Assembly (NCBI RefSeq): GCF_000330885.1
Contig: NC_020059.1
Location: forward strand, 1,415,001-1,479,000
Source of the DNA: Rhizobium tropici CIAT 899
Lineage (GTDB): Bacteria > Pseudomonadota > Alphaproteobacteria > Rhizobiales > Rhizobiaceae
Reading direction: 5' to 3'
DNA length: 64,000 nt
The translations under genes and the position numbers were made by a program. Below are positions 18,984 through 29,105 of the stretch, one piece after another (positions within the stretch are counted from its first letter, which is position 1; every line of letters starts with the position of its first letter). Under the pieces are notes generated by a model that saw only the letters and a program-made list of their open reading frames with translations, ran no database searches and had not been told where the DNA came from.

Positions 18984-20306
18984 ATGCGTCTGTCTCGTTA
19001 CTTCATGCCCATCCTGAAGGAAAATCCCAAGGAGGCTGAAATCGTTTCCCATCGGCTTATGCTGCGCACCGGCATGGTCCGGCAGCAGTCGCAGGGTATC
19101 TATTCCTGGCTACCGCTGGGCAAGCGCGTGCTGGACAAGGTCAATAAGATCATTCGCGAGGAACAGAACCGTTCCGGCGCCATCGAGCTGTTGATGCCGA
19201 CACTGCAGTCGGCCGAGCTTTGGCAGGAAAGCGGCCGTTATGACGCCTACGGCAAGGAGATGCTGCGCATCAAGGATCGGCAGGATCGGCCCATGCTTTA
19301 TGGTCCGACCAACGAGGAAATGGTCACCGACATCTTCCGGTCTTACATCAAGTCCTACAAGGACTTGCCGCTGAATCTCTATCACATCCAGCTGAAGTTC
19401 CGTGACGAAATCCGCCCGCGTTTCGGCACGATGCGCTCGCGCGAATTCATGATGAAGGATGCCTATTCCTTCGATCTGACGCAGGAAGGCGCCGTGCAAT
19501 CTTATAACAAGATGTTCGCCGCTTATCTGCGCACCTTCAATCGGCTCGGCCTGAGAGCAATCCCGATGCGCGCGGATACCGGTCCTATCGGCGGCAATCT
19601 CAGTCACGAATTCATCATTCTTGCCGATACCGGCGAGTCCGAAGTTTTCTGCCACAAGGATTTCGTCAATTTCGACATTCCTGGCGAAGACACGGATTTC
19701 GACGATATTGCCGGCCTGAAGAGCATTTTCGACAAGTGGACTTCGGTCTATGCCGCAACCTCGGAAATGCATGACGAAGCCGCCTTCAATGCTATTCCTG
19801 AAGAGGATCGCCTGTCTGCGCGTGGCATCGAGGTCGGCCATATCTTCTATTTCGGCACGAAGTATTCCGAGCCGATGGGCGCGAAGGTGCAGGGTCCCGA
19901 CGGCAAGGAACATGCTGTCCACATGGGATCTTACGGTATCGGCCCGACACGCCTTGTTCCCGCCATCATCGAAGCATCGCATGATGAGAACGGAATCATC
20001 TGGCCGGCCTCGGTCGCGCCGTTCGATGTCGTGGTGATCAACATGAAGGCTGGGGACCTGGCCTGTGACGAAGCTTGCGAAACGGTTTATGCCGCGCTGT
20101 CGAAGGCCGGCAAGGACGTGCTGTACGACGATCGCGACGAGCGCGCCGGAACGAAGTTCGCCACGGCCGATCTGATCGGTGTGCCCGTGCAGATCATCGT
20201 CGGCCCGCGTTCGATCGCGAGCGGCGAAGTGGAAGTGAAGGACCGTAAGACCGGCGCTCGCGAGACGATGACGGTCGAGGCAGCGATCAATCGGCTGGCA
20301 GGCTGA
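18984..20306 (+). CDS. proS: prolyl-tRNA synthetase, short form
   Basis: ProRS charges tRNA-Pro with proline in the cytoplasm. The 440-residue product has class II motif 2 in [20 protein letters not shown] and motif 3 in [16 protein letters not shown], followed by a C-terminal anticodon-binding domain ([20 protein letters not shown]). At 440 residues it lacks the roughly 180-residue editing insertion of E. coli ProRS (572 residues), as is usual in Alphaproteobacteria. It is followed after 26 bases by the lipoprotein-export permease. Confidence 0.97.
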   Translation: MRLSRYFMPILKENPKEAEIVSHRLMLRTGMVRQQSQGIYSWLPLGKRVLDKVNKIIREEQNRSGAIELLMPTLQSAELWQESGRYDAYGKEMLRIKDRQDRPMLYGPTNEEMVTDIFRSYIKSYKDLPLNLYHIQLKFRDEIRPRFGTMRSREFMMKDAYSFDLTQEGAVQSYNKMFAAYLRTFNRLGLRAIPMRADTGPIGGNLSHEFIILADTGESEVFCHKDFVNFDIPGEDTDFDDIAGLKSIFDKWTSVYAATSEMHDEAAFNAIPEEDRLSARGIEVGHIFYFGTKYSEPMGAKVQGPDGKEHAVHMGSYGIGPTRLVPAIIEASHDENGIIWPASVAPFDVVVINMKAGDLACDEACETVYAALSKAGKDVLYDDRDERAGTKFATADLIGVPVQIIVGPRSIASGEVEVKDRKTGARETMTVEAAINRLAG

Positions 20307-20332
20307 TTGACGATACAAAGGATGAAAGGCGA

Positions 20333-21643
20333 ATGGCGGTGAGCGCGGCAGTGGAACAGCAGGAAAATTCGTTCAAGGCCAGCCCATCGTCTCGCCCGTT
20401 CTCCGGTTTCGAACGGCTCGTCGCCTGGCGCTATCTGCGCTCCCGGCGCAAGGAAGCCTCGATTTCGGTGATTGCCGGCTTCTCGTTGGTCGGCATCATG
20501 CTCGGTGTCGCTGCCCTGATTATCGTCATGGCCGTGATGAACGGTTTCCGCGCGGAGCTCTTCAAGCAGATTCTCGGCTTCAACGGTCATGTCGTCGTGC
20601 AGCCGATTGATTCGCCGTTGAACGATTATTCTGATCTGGCAAAGAAGTTTTCTGCCGTTCCCGGCGTCACCATGGCCTTGCCGCTCGTCGAGGGCGAAAC
20701 GCTCGCCTCTGGCCGCGGCGGCTCCGGCACCGGTGCGCTGGTGCGCGGCATCCGCTCGGAAGATCTGACCAAGCTCAAAACGGTCTCCGATCACGTCGTT
20801 TCCGGCGACCTGGTCGGCTTCGCTTCTGGACAAGGTGTTCTGGTTGGCAGCCGGCTCGCGCGGCAATTGGGTCTCACGGTCGGCGATCAGATCACCCTTA
20901 CGGCACCGGATGGCGACGTCACGCCTTTCGGCGTCAACCCACGCGTCAAGGCCTATACGATTTCGGGAATCTTCGAGGTCGGCATGTCGGAATATGATTC
21001 TTCCGTCGTCTTCATGCCGCTGGAGGAGGCGCAGGTCTTTTTCAATGCCGAGGGAATTGTCGAGAAGATCGAGCTCTTCATCACCAATCCGGATGACGTC
21101 GATCAATTGCGGCCGAAGATCGAAGAGGCGGCGGGGCGGCAGATTTTCCTGACGGACTGGCGGCAGGTCAACGCCACTTTCTTCTCAGCCCTTCAGGTCG
21201 AGCGCAACACGATGTTCATGATCCTGACGCTGATCGTTCTCGTCGCCGCGCTGAATATCATTTCCGGCCTGATCATGCTGGTGAAGGACAAAGGCAGCGA
21301 TATAGCCATCCTGCGCACTATGGGGGCCACGTCGGGCGCGATCATGCGCATCTTCTTCATGACGGGGGCGGCGATCGGCGTCGTTGGAACGTTCGCCGGC
21401 GTCATACTCGGCGTCCTGGTCTGTCTCAACATCGAGTCCATCCGCCAGTTCTTCTCCTGGATTTCCGGCACCGTGATTTTCAATCCGGAGGTCTATTTCC
21501 TCAGCAAATTGCCGGCCCAGATGAATCTCAGCGAGACCATCTCCGTCATCGTGATGGCACTCACTCTGTCCTTCCTTGCCACCATCTTTCCCGCCTGGCG
21601 GGCCTCGCGGCTCGATCCGGTGCAGGCGCTGCGCTACGAATAA
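20333..21643 (+). CDS. lipoprotein-releasing ABC transporter permease (LolC/LolE family)
   Basis: This inner-membrane permease works with LolD to extract outer-membrane lipoproteins from the inner membrane. The 436-residue product has the Lol/FtsX topology: one TM helix after a cytoplasmic N-terminus ([20 protein letters not shown]), a large periplasmic domain (about residues 70-280), then three TM helices including [20 protein letters not shown]. The ending [18 protein letters not shown] is typical. It sits 26 bases after proS and 14 before lolD. Only one permease gene is present here, so it may function as a homodimer. Confidence 0.93.
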   Translation: MAVSAAVEQQENSFKASPSSRPFSGFERLVAWRYLRSRRKEASISVIAGFSLVGIMLGVAALIIVMAVMNGFRAELFKQILGFNGHVVVQPIDSPLNDYSDLAKKFSAVPGVTMALPLVEGETLASGRGGSGTGALVRGIRSEDLTKLKTVSDHVVSGDLVGFASGQGVLVGSRLARQLGLTVGDQITLTAPDGDVTPFGVNPRVKAYTISGIFEVGMSEYDSSVVFMPLEEAQVFFNAEGIVEKIELFITNPDDVDQLRPKIEEAAGRQIFLTDWRQVNATFFSALQVERNTMFMILTLIVLVAALNIISGLIMLVKDKGSDIAILRTMGATSGAIMRIFFMTGAAIGVVGTFAGVILGVLVCLNIESIRQFFSWISGTVIFNPEVYFLSKLPAQMNLSETISVIVMALTLSFLATIFPAWRASRLDPVQALRYE

Positions 21644-21657
21644 GGATATTTCATTTG

Positions 21658-22341
21658 ATGAAACGCAACGTCGTTCTCCAGCTCTCTGGCGTGGAGCGTC
21701 ACTACGGGCAGGGCGAGACGCGGCTGTCGATCTTGAAGGGGGCGGATTTCACGCTGCACAGCGGCGAGATTGTTGCCCTCGTCGCGCCGTCAGGAACGGG
21801 TAAATCAACGCTTCTGCATGTGGCCGGGCTGCTTGAGCATCCGGATGACGGCGAGGTGCTCGTCAACGGTCAGGCCTGTGAGGACTTGTCTGACGATAGA
21901 CGCACGGCCGTGCGCCGCAGCGAGATCGGCTTCGTCTATCAGTTCCATCACCTGCTTCCGGAATTCTCCGCGCTTGAGAATATCATGATGCCGCAGCTCA
22001 TTTCCGGCCTTTCGCGGAAGGATGCCAGCGAGCGAGCCGCTCAGCTTCTCGACTACATGCGCATCGGCCACCGCGGTGATCATCGCCCCGCCGAATTGTC
22101 CGGTGGCGAGCAGCAGCGTGTCGCCATTGCCCGTGCGGTTGCCAACGCGCCGTTGGTGCTGCTGGCGGATGAGCCGACAGGCAATCTCGACCCGGCAACG
22201 GCGCATTACGTCTTCGATGCACTGGAGGCGCTGGTGCGCCAATCCGGTCTTGCGGCGCTGATCGCCACGCACAATCACGAACTCGCTGCCCGCATGGATC
22301 GCCGTGTTACATTGAGCGAAGGCAAGGTTGTGGAGGTCTGA
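21658..22341 (+). CDS. lolD: lipoprotein-releasing ABC transporter ATP-binding protein
   Basis: LolD hydrolyses ATP to drive lipoprotein release by the LolC/E permease encoded just upstream. The product of 227 residues has Walker A (APSGTGKST), the Q-loop region ([19 protein letters not shown]), the ABC signature ([14 protein letters not shown]) and Walker B ([13 protein letters not shown]). An in-frame TTG at 21655 directly precedes the ATG; the ATG is preferred. The gene ends 5 bases from the convergent DUF5680 gene, with no visible terminator between them. Confidence 0.96.
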   Translation: MKRNVVLQLSGVERHYGQGETRLSILKGADFTLHSGEIVALVAPSGTGKSTLLHVAGLLEHPDDGEVLVNGQACEDLSDDRRTAVRRSEIGFVYQFHHLLPEFSALENIMMPQLISGLSRKDASERAAQLLDYMRIGHRGDHRPAELSGGEQQRVAIARAVANAPLVLLADEPTGNLDPATAHYVFDALEALVRQSGLAALIATHNHELAARMDRRVTLSEGKVVEV

Positions 22342-22346
22342 TCCCT

Positions 22347-22814
22347 TTACGGGATGATCAGGCCGCCGCGATAATCCAGTTCGTAAGCCCTGCGTTCGCT
22401 AACAACGATAGTTTCGTAGCCGCTGAAATGGTGGCAGTCGCCGATGTTTTCATCGATGTAAAGCCCATAGGCATGCTCGAACTCGAAGCCGCCGAGAAAG
22501 CGCCTTTCGTCAAGATGGAGCCGCAGCAGGGCCGCCTTGATCACCATGCCGGCGCGCGTTCCGTCGATCAGGTCGTGTTCGACGATATGGCCGAAATAGT
22601 TCATGGCCCATACCGGCTCGCCGTCATGCCATACGAGCTCTTGTCCGGCGAAGTCCGTGCCGCCGAAATAGCTGTCGAGATAGCGCCAGCGGCCGCTCGC
22701 ATAGCCAATGTCATGCGAGCCGCTACGGCAGGATGGCAGCCTCTCGCCGTCACCGACATAGGTTTCGGTTTTGGCGACGACAATAAAATCGTTCAGCTCG
22801 GCAAGATCCGGCAT
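22347..22814 (-). CDS. DUF5680 domain protein
   Basis: A 155-residue cytoplasmic protein with the pattern I associate with DUF5680: LNDFIVVAKTETYVGDGERL, SGSHDIGY, WRYLDSYFGGTDFAGQELVW and VWAMNYFGHI. The conserved Trp, Tyr, Gly and Asp positions suggest a compact beta-rich fold. Function is unknown. The ATG at 22814 is chosen because GGAGAGGG lies just upstream; a longer frame to 22964 lacks such a site. It is convergent with lolD and probably monocistronic. Confidence 0.85.
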   Translation of the reverse strand: MPDLAELNDFIVVAKTETYVGDGERLPSCRSGSHDIGYASGRWRYLDSYFGGTDFAGQELVWHDGEPVWAMNYFGHIVEHDLIDGTRAGMVIKAALLRLHLDERRFLGGFEFEHAYGLYIDENIGDCHHFSGYETIVVSERRAYELDYRGGLIIP

Positions 22815-22890
22815 GACCCTCTCCAATTTTGGTGAGCGGCCAAGATGCCATTCAATGTGAGATTTGTAAAGAACAAAAGGAGAACATTTG

Positions 22891-23487
22891 CTAGCGATGG
22901 CTGCTTTCGCAGGCCTTCTGGCCGATATCATCCTGCCAGTCCTGTATGCTGACGGTCTTGGCATCGGCCTTCAATATCTTGTCGTCCTTAGTCACCTTGC
23001 CGGTCAGAACGTTATAATCGCAGCTATAGCTGTTACCGGGTTCGAGGTTGTCACGAAAATCGTAGCTATAGCCGGCAACCAAAAATGCGCCGTTGCGATA
23101 GGCAAGCGTCAAAGTCTGATGCCATCGGTCGCGCCCGATCGCATCGTTCTGCGAGGTGACCGCGATTGAACCGTTCGGCAGTGCGGCGATCGATGGTTCC
23201 TGGCCGTAGATGCCGCCAGGCTCAGCGCGGCCCCATACCTTATCAGGGGCGGCGGCGGCAAGCTTGAGTAGCTCGTGCTCCTTGTCGCGGAGATAGATAT
23301 AGATCCCGATCTCATAGTCGGCCTGATCATTCGGCGGCATCGTCACCAGTAACGCAAGGTCCGGCTTGCCGTCCTTATTCCAATCGCCGATCGCCGCATC
23401 GATTATGCGGTCGGAAGCAATGGTGTCTTCGGCGCGAGCCGCGATTGCGGTCAAAAGAAGAATGAGAGCGCAGCCAAGTGACTTCAT
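22891..23487 (-). CDS. secreted protein with FG-GAP/VCBS-like segment, function unknown
   Basis: A 198-residue exported protein. The N-terminus MKSLGCALILLLTAIAARA is a clear Sec signal peptide with cleavage probably before EDT. Soon after comes AAIGDWNKDGKPDLALLV, the calcium-binding D-x-N-x-D-G pattern of FG-GAP/VCBS repeats; only one repeat is obvious. The rest is mixed alpha/beta with a likely disulfide pair near the C-terminus (Cys in SYSCDYN and QKACESS). Start ATG 23487 follows GGGGGA. It is separate from the upstream small ORF and probably transcribed alone. Confidence 0.82.
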   Translation of the reverse strand: MKSLGCALILLLTAIAARAEDTIASDRIIDAAIGDWNKDGKPDLALLVTMPPNDQADYEIGIYIYLRDKEHELLKLAAAAPDKVWGRAEPGGIYGQEPSIAALPNGSIAVTSQNDAIGRDRWHQTLTLAYRNGAFLVAGYSYDFRDNLEPGNSYSCDYNVLTGKVTKDDKILKADAKTVSIQDWQDDIGQKACESSHR

Positions 23488-23638
23488 CGTGATCCCCCGG
23501 TTTGCCTCTGCATAGCGCCCGGCCGCGCCGACGTCCATTGCAGGCTAAAAAGTCGCTTGATGAAATTTATTGATGCTTCTATTGACTCTCGAACAAAAAT
23601 GGAACAAAAAGAAAACATAACGAGTAAGGAGCGCCTAA

Positions 23639-23725
23639 ATGACCGACATTATTCGAGACGTTGCAGCATTCACTTCCATCGTCATGTTCGTCGCCAGCTT
23701 TTCCCTCATCATGATGGCGATGTAA
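23639..23725 (+). CDS. 28-residue single-span membrane peptide
   Basis: A short open frame starting at ATG 23639 behind AAGGAG seven bases upstream and ending with TAA at 23723-23725. It begins MTDIIRDVAAF and continues with a hydrophobic segment of about 18 residues ending LIMMAM. This is long enough for one membrane helix with an acidic cytoplasmic N-terminus. The good ribosome-binding site and amphipathic start make it a credible small protein rather than noise. Its function is unknown; dnaE follows 117 bases downstream. Confidence 0.6.
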   Translation: MTDIIRDVAAFTSIVMFVASFSLIMMAM

Positions 23726-23842
23726 GTTTTATCCCCCGTTTGCGCATGCTGTTCCCATATTTGATGGGGGCAACTTCTGGACTTTACGGTCCGCAATGCC
23801 GAAAATGCCGCTGATTCATTCAGGCGTGCGGAAGGGTATGAA

Positions 23843-26800
23843 ATGGCGGATGCAGGTGGCAGCGGCGTGGCAGCGCCGGTTGGCGAAATGCCGGAATTTG
23901 TGCACCTCAGGGTTCATTCCGCCTATTCTCTGCTAGAGGGCGCATTGCCGCTCAAGAAGATATTGGCCAAGGCTGCCGGGGACAGTCAGCCGGCTATTGC
24001 GATCACCGATACCAACAATCTGTTCGTCGCCCTGGAATTCTCGCAGAAGGCGATGGATGAGGGGCTGCAGCCGATCATTGGCTGTCAGGTATCGATCGAT
24101 ATGGAGGATGGCGGCGAAAGCGAGAAGCGCGGGCCGCAGCAAGCTTTGGCGAAGATGCCATCCATCGTGCTGCTTGCCGCGACCGAGCGGGGATATGAGC
24201 GCCTCGTCGATCTCGTCAGCCGCGCCTATCTCGGCGGCGAGGGCAACAACGCCGTTCACATCACAGCCTCATGGCTTGATGAGATCGGTACGGGAGGGTT
24301 GATCGCGCTCACCGGTTCGCTCACCGGCCCGGTCGATATGGCTTTGAAAGAAGAGCACGCCGCACAGGCGCTCTCCCGGTTGTTGAGGCTGAAGCAGCTG
24401 TTCGATGACAGGCTCTATGTCGAATTGCAGCGCCACGGCACCTATGATCGTCGTCACGAGCAGAAGATGATCAAGCTGGCTTACGAGCACGAGATCCCGC
24501 TCGTTGCCACCAACGAAGCCTTTTTCCCGACGCGGGACGATTACGATGCGCATGACGCCTTGATGGCAGTGGCCCACAATGCCATCGTCTCGGACGATAC
24601 GCGATTTCGCCTCACGCCGGATCACTATCTGAAGAGCCGCGCAGACATGGCAAAGCTTTTCGCCAACTTGCCGGAAGCGCTTGAGAACACGGTCGAGATC
24701 GCTCGTCGCTGCTCCTTCGTGTTGAAGACCCGCTCGCCGATCCTGCCGCGCTTTACCGGGGCGACTGACGACCCTGAAGAGGCTGGACGCGCCGAGGCGG
24801 CCGAGCTGCGCGCTCAGGCGGTTGAGGGCCTCGAGCAGCGCATAACCTCGCTTGGCATGGCACCGGGTTACGAGGAGAAGGATTATCGCGATCGGCTGGA
24901 ATTCGAACTGAGCGTCATCGAGCGCATGAAGTTTCCCGGCTACTTTCTGATCGTTGCCGACTTCATCAAATGGGCCAAGCGCCACGATATCCCCGTCGGC
25001 CCCGGCCGCGGTTCCGGTGCGGGTTCGCTGGTCGCCTACGCCCTGACCATCACCGACGTCGATCCGTTGCGCTTCTCGCTGCTGTTCGAGCGCTTCCTCA
25101 ACCCGGAACGCGTCTCCATGCCGGACTTCGATATCGACTTCTGTCAGGACCGGCGTGAAGAGGTGATCCGTTACGTGCAAGCCAAATACGGCCGCGAGCA
25201 GGTGGCGCAGATCATCACCTTCGGTTCTCTGCAGGCACGCGCCGCCTTGCGCGATGTCGGCCGCGTTCTCGAAATGCCCTATGGCCAGGTCGACAAGATC
25301 TGCAAGCTGGTGCCGAACAATCCCGCCAATCCGACCCCGCTGAGCAAGGCGATCGAGGAAGAGCCGCGCCTGCAGGAGGAGGCGGACAAGGAGCCGGTTG
25401 TCGCCCGTCTTCTCGATATCGCCCAGAAGATCGAGGGCCTCTATCGCCACGCATCGACCCATGCTGCGGGTATCGTCATCGGCGACCGCCCGCTGTCGAA
25501 GCTCGTACCGATGTATCGCGACCCGCGCTCCGATATGCCGGTCACCCAGTTCAACATGAAATGGGTGGAACAGGCCGGCCTGGTGAAGTTCGACTTCCTC
25601 GGTCTTAAGACGCTGACTGTCCTCAAGACGGCGGTCGATTTCGTCGCCAAGCGCGGCATTTCGATCGATCTCGCCAGCATCCCGCTCGACGACAGGAAGA
25701 CCTACGACATGCTCTCGCGCGGCGAGACGGTCGGCGTGTTCCAGGTGGAAAGTGCGGGCATGCGCAAGGCGCTGATCGGCATGCGCCCGGACTGCATCGA
25801 GGATATTATCGCGCTCGTGGCGCTTTATCGTCCGGGCCCAATGGAGAACATCCCGGTCTACAATGCCCGCAAGCATGGCGAGGAAGAGATCGAATCGATC
25901 CACCCGAAGATCGACTATCTCCTGAAGGAAACTCAGGGCGTTATCGTCTATCAGGAGCAGGTGATGCAGGTCGCCCAGGTGCTCTCGGGCTATTCGCTCG
26001 GCGAAGCCGATCTTCTGCGCCGCGCCATGGGCAAGAAGATCAAGGCGGAGATGGACCAGCAGCGCGAGCGCTTCGTCGACGGTGCCATCAAGAACGGCGT
26101 GTCGAAGGGGCAGGCCGATGTCATCTTCGATCTGCTCGCCAAGTTCGCCAATTACGGCTTCAACAAGTCGCACGCCGCCGCCTACGCCATCGTCTCCTAC
26201 CAGACCGCCTATATGAAGGCGCATTATCCGGTGGAGTTTCTGGCCGCGTCGATGACGCTCGATATGTCCAATACCGAAAAGGTCAATGACTTCCGTCAGG
26301 ATGCCAAGCGGCTGGGCATCGAGGTTATCGCGCCCTCCGTACAGACCTCGTTTCGCCATGTCGAGACGGGCGACAACCGCATCTATTATGCGCTGGCGGC
26401 CATCAAGGGCGTCGGTGAATCCGCCGTCGACCATATCGTCGAGGTGCGCGGCGATCAGCCTTTTGCCTGCATCGAGGATTTCTGCCTGCGCATCGATCCC
26501 AAGCAGATCAACCGCCGCGTTCTGGAGAGCCTGATCTGCGCCGGCGCTTTCGACTGCTTCGAGATCGATCGCGCGCAGCTGATCGGCGGCCTGGACCGCG
26601 TCATGGGCTATGCCCAGGTGGCACAGGAAAATAAGCGCAGCGGCCAGCACGACATGTTCGGAAGTGCCGCCTCCGGCCCGGAAAAGATCGTGTTCCCGCC
26701 CTATACGCCCTGGCTCGCCTCGGAGCGTCTGCTGCGCGAATTCCAGGTGCTCGGCTTCTATCTGACGGCCCATCCGCTCGATACTTACAAGAGCGTGCTC

Positions 26801-27337
26801 GACAAGATGCGGGTGCAGCCCTTTGCCGATTTTTCCGCGGCGGTGAAGCAGGGCGCCAGCAACGGGCGTCTCGCCGGCACTGTCATCTCGAAGCAGGAGC
26901 GCAAGACGCGCACCGGCAACAAGATGGGCATCTTCGTCTTCTCGGATGCTTCAGGACAGTTCGAAGCCGTGCTTTTCTCGGAGACGCTCAACCAATATCG
27001 CGATGTGCTCGAAGTCGGCAAATCCTTCGTCATTACCGCCCAGGCGGACGAGCGCCCCGAAGGTATCAGCTTGCGCCTGCAGACGGCGCAGTCGCTGGAG
27101 GAGAAGTCGTTGCAGATGCAGAAGGCGCTGCGCGTCTATGTCCGCGATTCCGGCCCGCTGAAAGCCGTTGCCGCGCATCTGAACACGAAAGGCGACGGCC
27201 TCGTTTCCTTCATCGTCATCAAGGAAGAGGGCTTGCGCGAGGTCGAGGTGGCCTTGCCGGAAAAATACCGCATCACGCCCGAGATCGCCGCCGCATTGCG
27301 CACGGCGCCGGGCGTGATCGACGTGGAGCTGGTCTGA
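23843..27337 (+). CDS. dnaE: DNA polymerase III alpha subunit
   Basis: The replicative polymerase catalytic subunit. The 1164-residue product begins with a PHP domain (FVHLRVHSAYSLLEGAL, from about residue 20). The polymerase active-site aspartates lie in SMPDFDIDFCQDRREEV, with Asp428 and Asp430 matching E. coli Asp401 and Asp403. FNKSHAAAYAIVSYQTAYMK is the conserved finger segment, and an OB-fold follows near LAGTVISKQERKTRTGNKMG. Length and order are standard for DnaE1. It is transcribed alone or with the small peptide upstream, and meets the convergent L,D-transpeptidase. Confidence 0.98.
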   Translation: MADAGGSGVAAPVGEMPEFVHLRVHSAYSLLEGALPLKKILAKAAGDSQPAIAITDTNNLFVALEFSQKAMDEGLQPIIGCQVSIDMEDGGESEKRGPQQALAKMPSIVLLAATERGYERLVDLVSRAYLGGEGNNAVHITASWLDEIGTGGLIALTGSLTGPVDMALKEEHAAQALSRLLRLKQLFDDRLYVELQRHGTYDRRHEQKMIKLAYEHEIPLVATNEAFFPTRDDYDAHDALMAVAHNAIVSDDTRFRLTPDHYLKSRADMAKLFANLPEALENTVEIARRCSFVLKTRSPILPRFTGATDDPEEAGRAEAAELRAQAVEGLEQRITSLGMAPGYEEKDYRDRLEFELSVIERMKFPGYFLIVADFIKWAKRHDIPVGPGRGSGAGSLVAYALTITDVDPLRFSLLFERFLNPERVSMPDFDIDFCQDRREEVIRYVQAKYGREQVAQIITFGSLQARAALRDVGRVLEMPYGQVDKICKLVPNNPANPTPLSKAIEEEPRLQEEADKEPVVARLLDIAQKIEGLYRHASTHAAGIVIGDRPLSKLVPMYRDPRSDMPVTQFNMKWVEQAGLVKFDFLGLKTLTVLKTAVDFVAKRGISIDLASIPLDDRKTYDMLSRGETVGVFQVESAGMRKALIGMRPDCIEDIIALVALYRPGPMENIPVYNARKHGEEEIESIHPKIDYLLKETQGVIVYQEQVMQVAQVLSGYSLGEADLLRRAMGKKIKAEMDQQRERFVDGAIKNGVSKGQADVIFDLLAKFANYGFNKSHAAAYAIVSYQTAYMKAHYPVEFLAASMTLDMSNTEKVNDFRQDAKRLGIEVIAPSVQTSFRHVETGDNRIYYALAAIKGVGESAVDHIVEVRGDQPFACIEDFCLRIDPKQINRRVLESLICAGAFDCFEIDRAQLIGGLDRVMGYAQVAQENKRSGQHDMFGSAASGPEKIVFPPYTPWLASERLLREFQVLGFYLTAHPLDTYKSVLDKMRVQPFADFSAAVKQGASNGRLAGTVISKQERKTRTGNKMGIFVFSDASGQFEAVLFSETLNQYRDVLEVGKSFVITAQADERPEGISLRLQTAQSLEEKSLQMQKALRVYVRDSGPLKAVAAHLNTKGDGLVSFIVIKEEGLREVEVALPEKYRITPEIAAALRTAPGVIDVELV

Positions 27338-27338
27338 A

Positions 27339-27382
27339 GCAATTCCAGGAAAAGCGTATAGCGGTTTTCCGTCCGGAATTGC
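27339..27382. repeat. palindromic intergenic repeat, family copy 1
   Basis: A 44-bp imperfect palindrome: GCAATTCC at 27339-27346 pairs with GGAATTGC at 27375-27382, and an inner GGAAAA.GC pairs with GC.GGTTTTCC. It fills the gap between the convergent dnaE and L,D-transpeptidase genes and could act as a two-way terminator. A related element lies at 52973-53058. I recall such palindromes as common in Rhizobium intergenic regions. Confidence 0.7.
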
Positions 27383-27399
27383 GTAAAAACAAAAAGGCT

Positions 27400-28671
27400 C
27401 TAGCCCTTCTTACCCAGCGCGCCGTTGTTGGTAACGGTGATGAAATCGGTCTCGTTGCCGGTTTCCGGTCCGACGCCGGTATCGGAAATCGTCAGAGACG
27501 ATCCCGCGGTCAGCAGATCCTCGATGCGGTGACGGATATCGTCAGGGATGGTGATGCGATTGAGCGCCTGTCCGGCTGCGTCGAACGATTGCGATTGCTC
27601 TTCGCTGGTGATGCCGTAGCGCTTCTTCGTCTGCTTGCTCAGATCTTCTTCGAGCGTCATGCCGAACCAATCGGCCTTGCCGCTGATCCGGTCGATCGCG
27701 TTGGCGGTGAAGAAATGCACGCCGAGCGCCTCCTGCGGCTCGGCAATGATGGCCGGTCCTTCAAGGAGCGGCTTGAAGTTCTGGCGGACCATGATCGCGC
27801 CGTTCGGCGGTTCGCCCTTGCCGGCCGCGGCATAGACTGCTTTCATCAGCGCGGGGCTGACGAGGCCGCCCGTCGTCTTGATGTCATGCGCCTTCTTGAA
27901 GTCCTCGATCGCCTGCACTGTCGCAGGCCCCAGCATGCCGTCGGGCGTTCCCGTGATGAAGCCCATCCCGTTTAAGATGCCCTGAAGGTCGCGCACGTTT
28001 TCGCGCAAGCCCCGCCGGGTGATGAGGATGCTGAGCGGTGCGGGATCGGCCGGTGGCGCCAGAGTCTCCCGCGCCTTCGGTATCTGGATCGAGGTCACGT
28101 CGTTCGTCGCGACCTGCAGTTGTTGTGCCTGCGGCAGGAAGCTTGCGGTCATCGGACGGAGTTCGATGCCGGAAAACAGCGCCGGCGGTGGAGCTGGCAG
28201 CGGTTGGAACAGCATCGCGTTTTCAAATGGCTGCGGCACCAGCGGCTGATCGGCGATGACGACATGCACGCCGCGCTCGGTCATTTGATAAAGCGTCTTG
28301 GCAAAGGCCTTCGGCATCCGCACGCAGCCATGCGATGCCGGATAATTCGGGACGGAATTGGATTCGTGCAGGGCGATCCCGGACCAGGTCAGCCTCTGCA
28401 TGAAGGGCATGGGCGAGGCCGAATAGAGATTGGATTCGTGATACACCTTCTTCTCCAGAATGGAGAAGATGCCGCTGGGGGTCGTGTGGCCGCGCTTGCC
28501 GGTGGAAACCTTCGAAGTCGCGATTACCTTATCGCCGTCATATACCGCGAGCGACTGCCTGTCCTTCGACACTACGATCTGCAGGGTGCGGGTATCCGGC
28601 GCAGCAAAGACGGGATGGGAAAGGGCGGTGGCTGACACCAGCGCGAGGCCCAGCAACAAAAATGGCTTCAT
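27400..28671 (-). CDS. L,D-transpeptidase with peptidoglycan-binding domain
   Basis: A periplasmic enzyme that cross-links or modifies peptidoglycan through an active-site cysteine. From ATG 28671 it has 423 residues. A signal peptide ends near ALSHPVFA. The YkuD catalytic domain spans about residues 28-145 with IALHESNS and SHGCVRM, giving catalytic Cys116. A peptidoglycan-binding helical domain follows around 225-275 (LQGILNGMGFITGTPDGMLG). The C-terminal 150 residues are unassigned. An in-frame TTG 12 bases upstream is less likely as start. It is convergent with dnaE; the IS3-type element inserted about 105 bases upstream of its start. Confidence 0.92.
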   Translation of the reverse strand: MKPFLLLGLALVSATALSHPVFAAPDTRTLQIVVSKDRQSLAVYDGDKVIATSKVSTGKRGHTTPSGIFSILEKKVYHESNLYSASPMPFMQRLTWSGIALHESNSVPNYPASHGCVRMPKAFAKTLYQMTERGVHVVIADQPLVPQPFENAMLFQPLPAPPPALFSGIELRPMTASFLPQAQQLQVATNDVTSIQIPKARETLAPPADPAPLSILITRRGLRENVRDLQGILNGMGFITGTPDGMLGPATVQAIEDFKKAHDIKTTGGLVSPALMKAVYAAAGKGEPPNGAIMVRQNFKPLLEGPAIIAEPQEALGVHFFTANAIDRISGKADWFGMTLEEDLSKQTKKRYGITSEEQSQSFDAAGQALNRITIPDDIRHRIEDLLTAGSSLTISDTGVGPETGNETDFITVTNNGALGKKG

Positions 28672-28835
28672 AGACACAACCAAAACGCAATACTCGTTGT
28701 ACCCGAGGTTAGACTTGGAAGTTTAAGGAAGACTTGCCGAAAACTCATGCCCTTCCGTGTCCATGGAAACGTGAGTTGAATAGCCCCGAGATTTGTAGAC
28801 GCCTTCTTTCCTAATTTTGAGGCAAGAAGAGCATC

Positions 28836-29105
28836 ATGAGCAAATCGAATTTCAGCGAAGAGTTTAAGCGTGACGCGGTGCGCCAGATCACGGAGCGAGG
28901 CTATCCGGTTGCGGAGGTCTCGCAGCGCCTCGGCGTCAGCCAGCATTCGCTCTACGAATGGAAAAAGAAGTTTGCTGCGTCGAACACCAAGGGCAACGAC
29001 GAGGCCGAGGAGATCCGGCGGCTGAAGAAGGAACTGGCTCGCGTCACCGAGGAGCGAGATATCCTAAAAAAAGCGGCCGCGTATTTCGCCAGGGATGCAA
29101 AGTGA
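28836..29105 (+). CDS. IS3-family transposase OrfA (helix-turn-helix part)
   Basis: An 89-residue DNA-binding protein: the helix-turn-helix covers FKRDAVRQITERGYPVAEVS and LGVSQHSLYEWKKKF, and a leucine-zipper-like helix (IRRLKKELARVTEERDILKK) ends the protein. At 29066-29072 a run of seven A's followed by G allows a -1 slip into the OrfB frame. The fused reading is LKKSGRVFRQGCKVKY, which would make the active OrfAB transposase. Its TGA overlaps the GTG start of OrfB. Confidence 0.93.
   Translation: MSKSNFSEEFKRDAVRQITERGYPVAEVSQRLGVSQHSLYEWKKKFAASNTKGNDEAEEIRRLKKELARVTEERDILKKAAAYFARDAK

Noticed and set aside
24269..26773. 834-residue open frame on the minus strand
   Set aside because: Antisense to dnaE; composition is typical of a frame shadow and it has no family motif.
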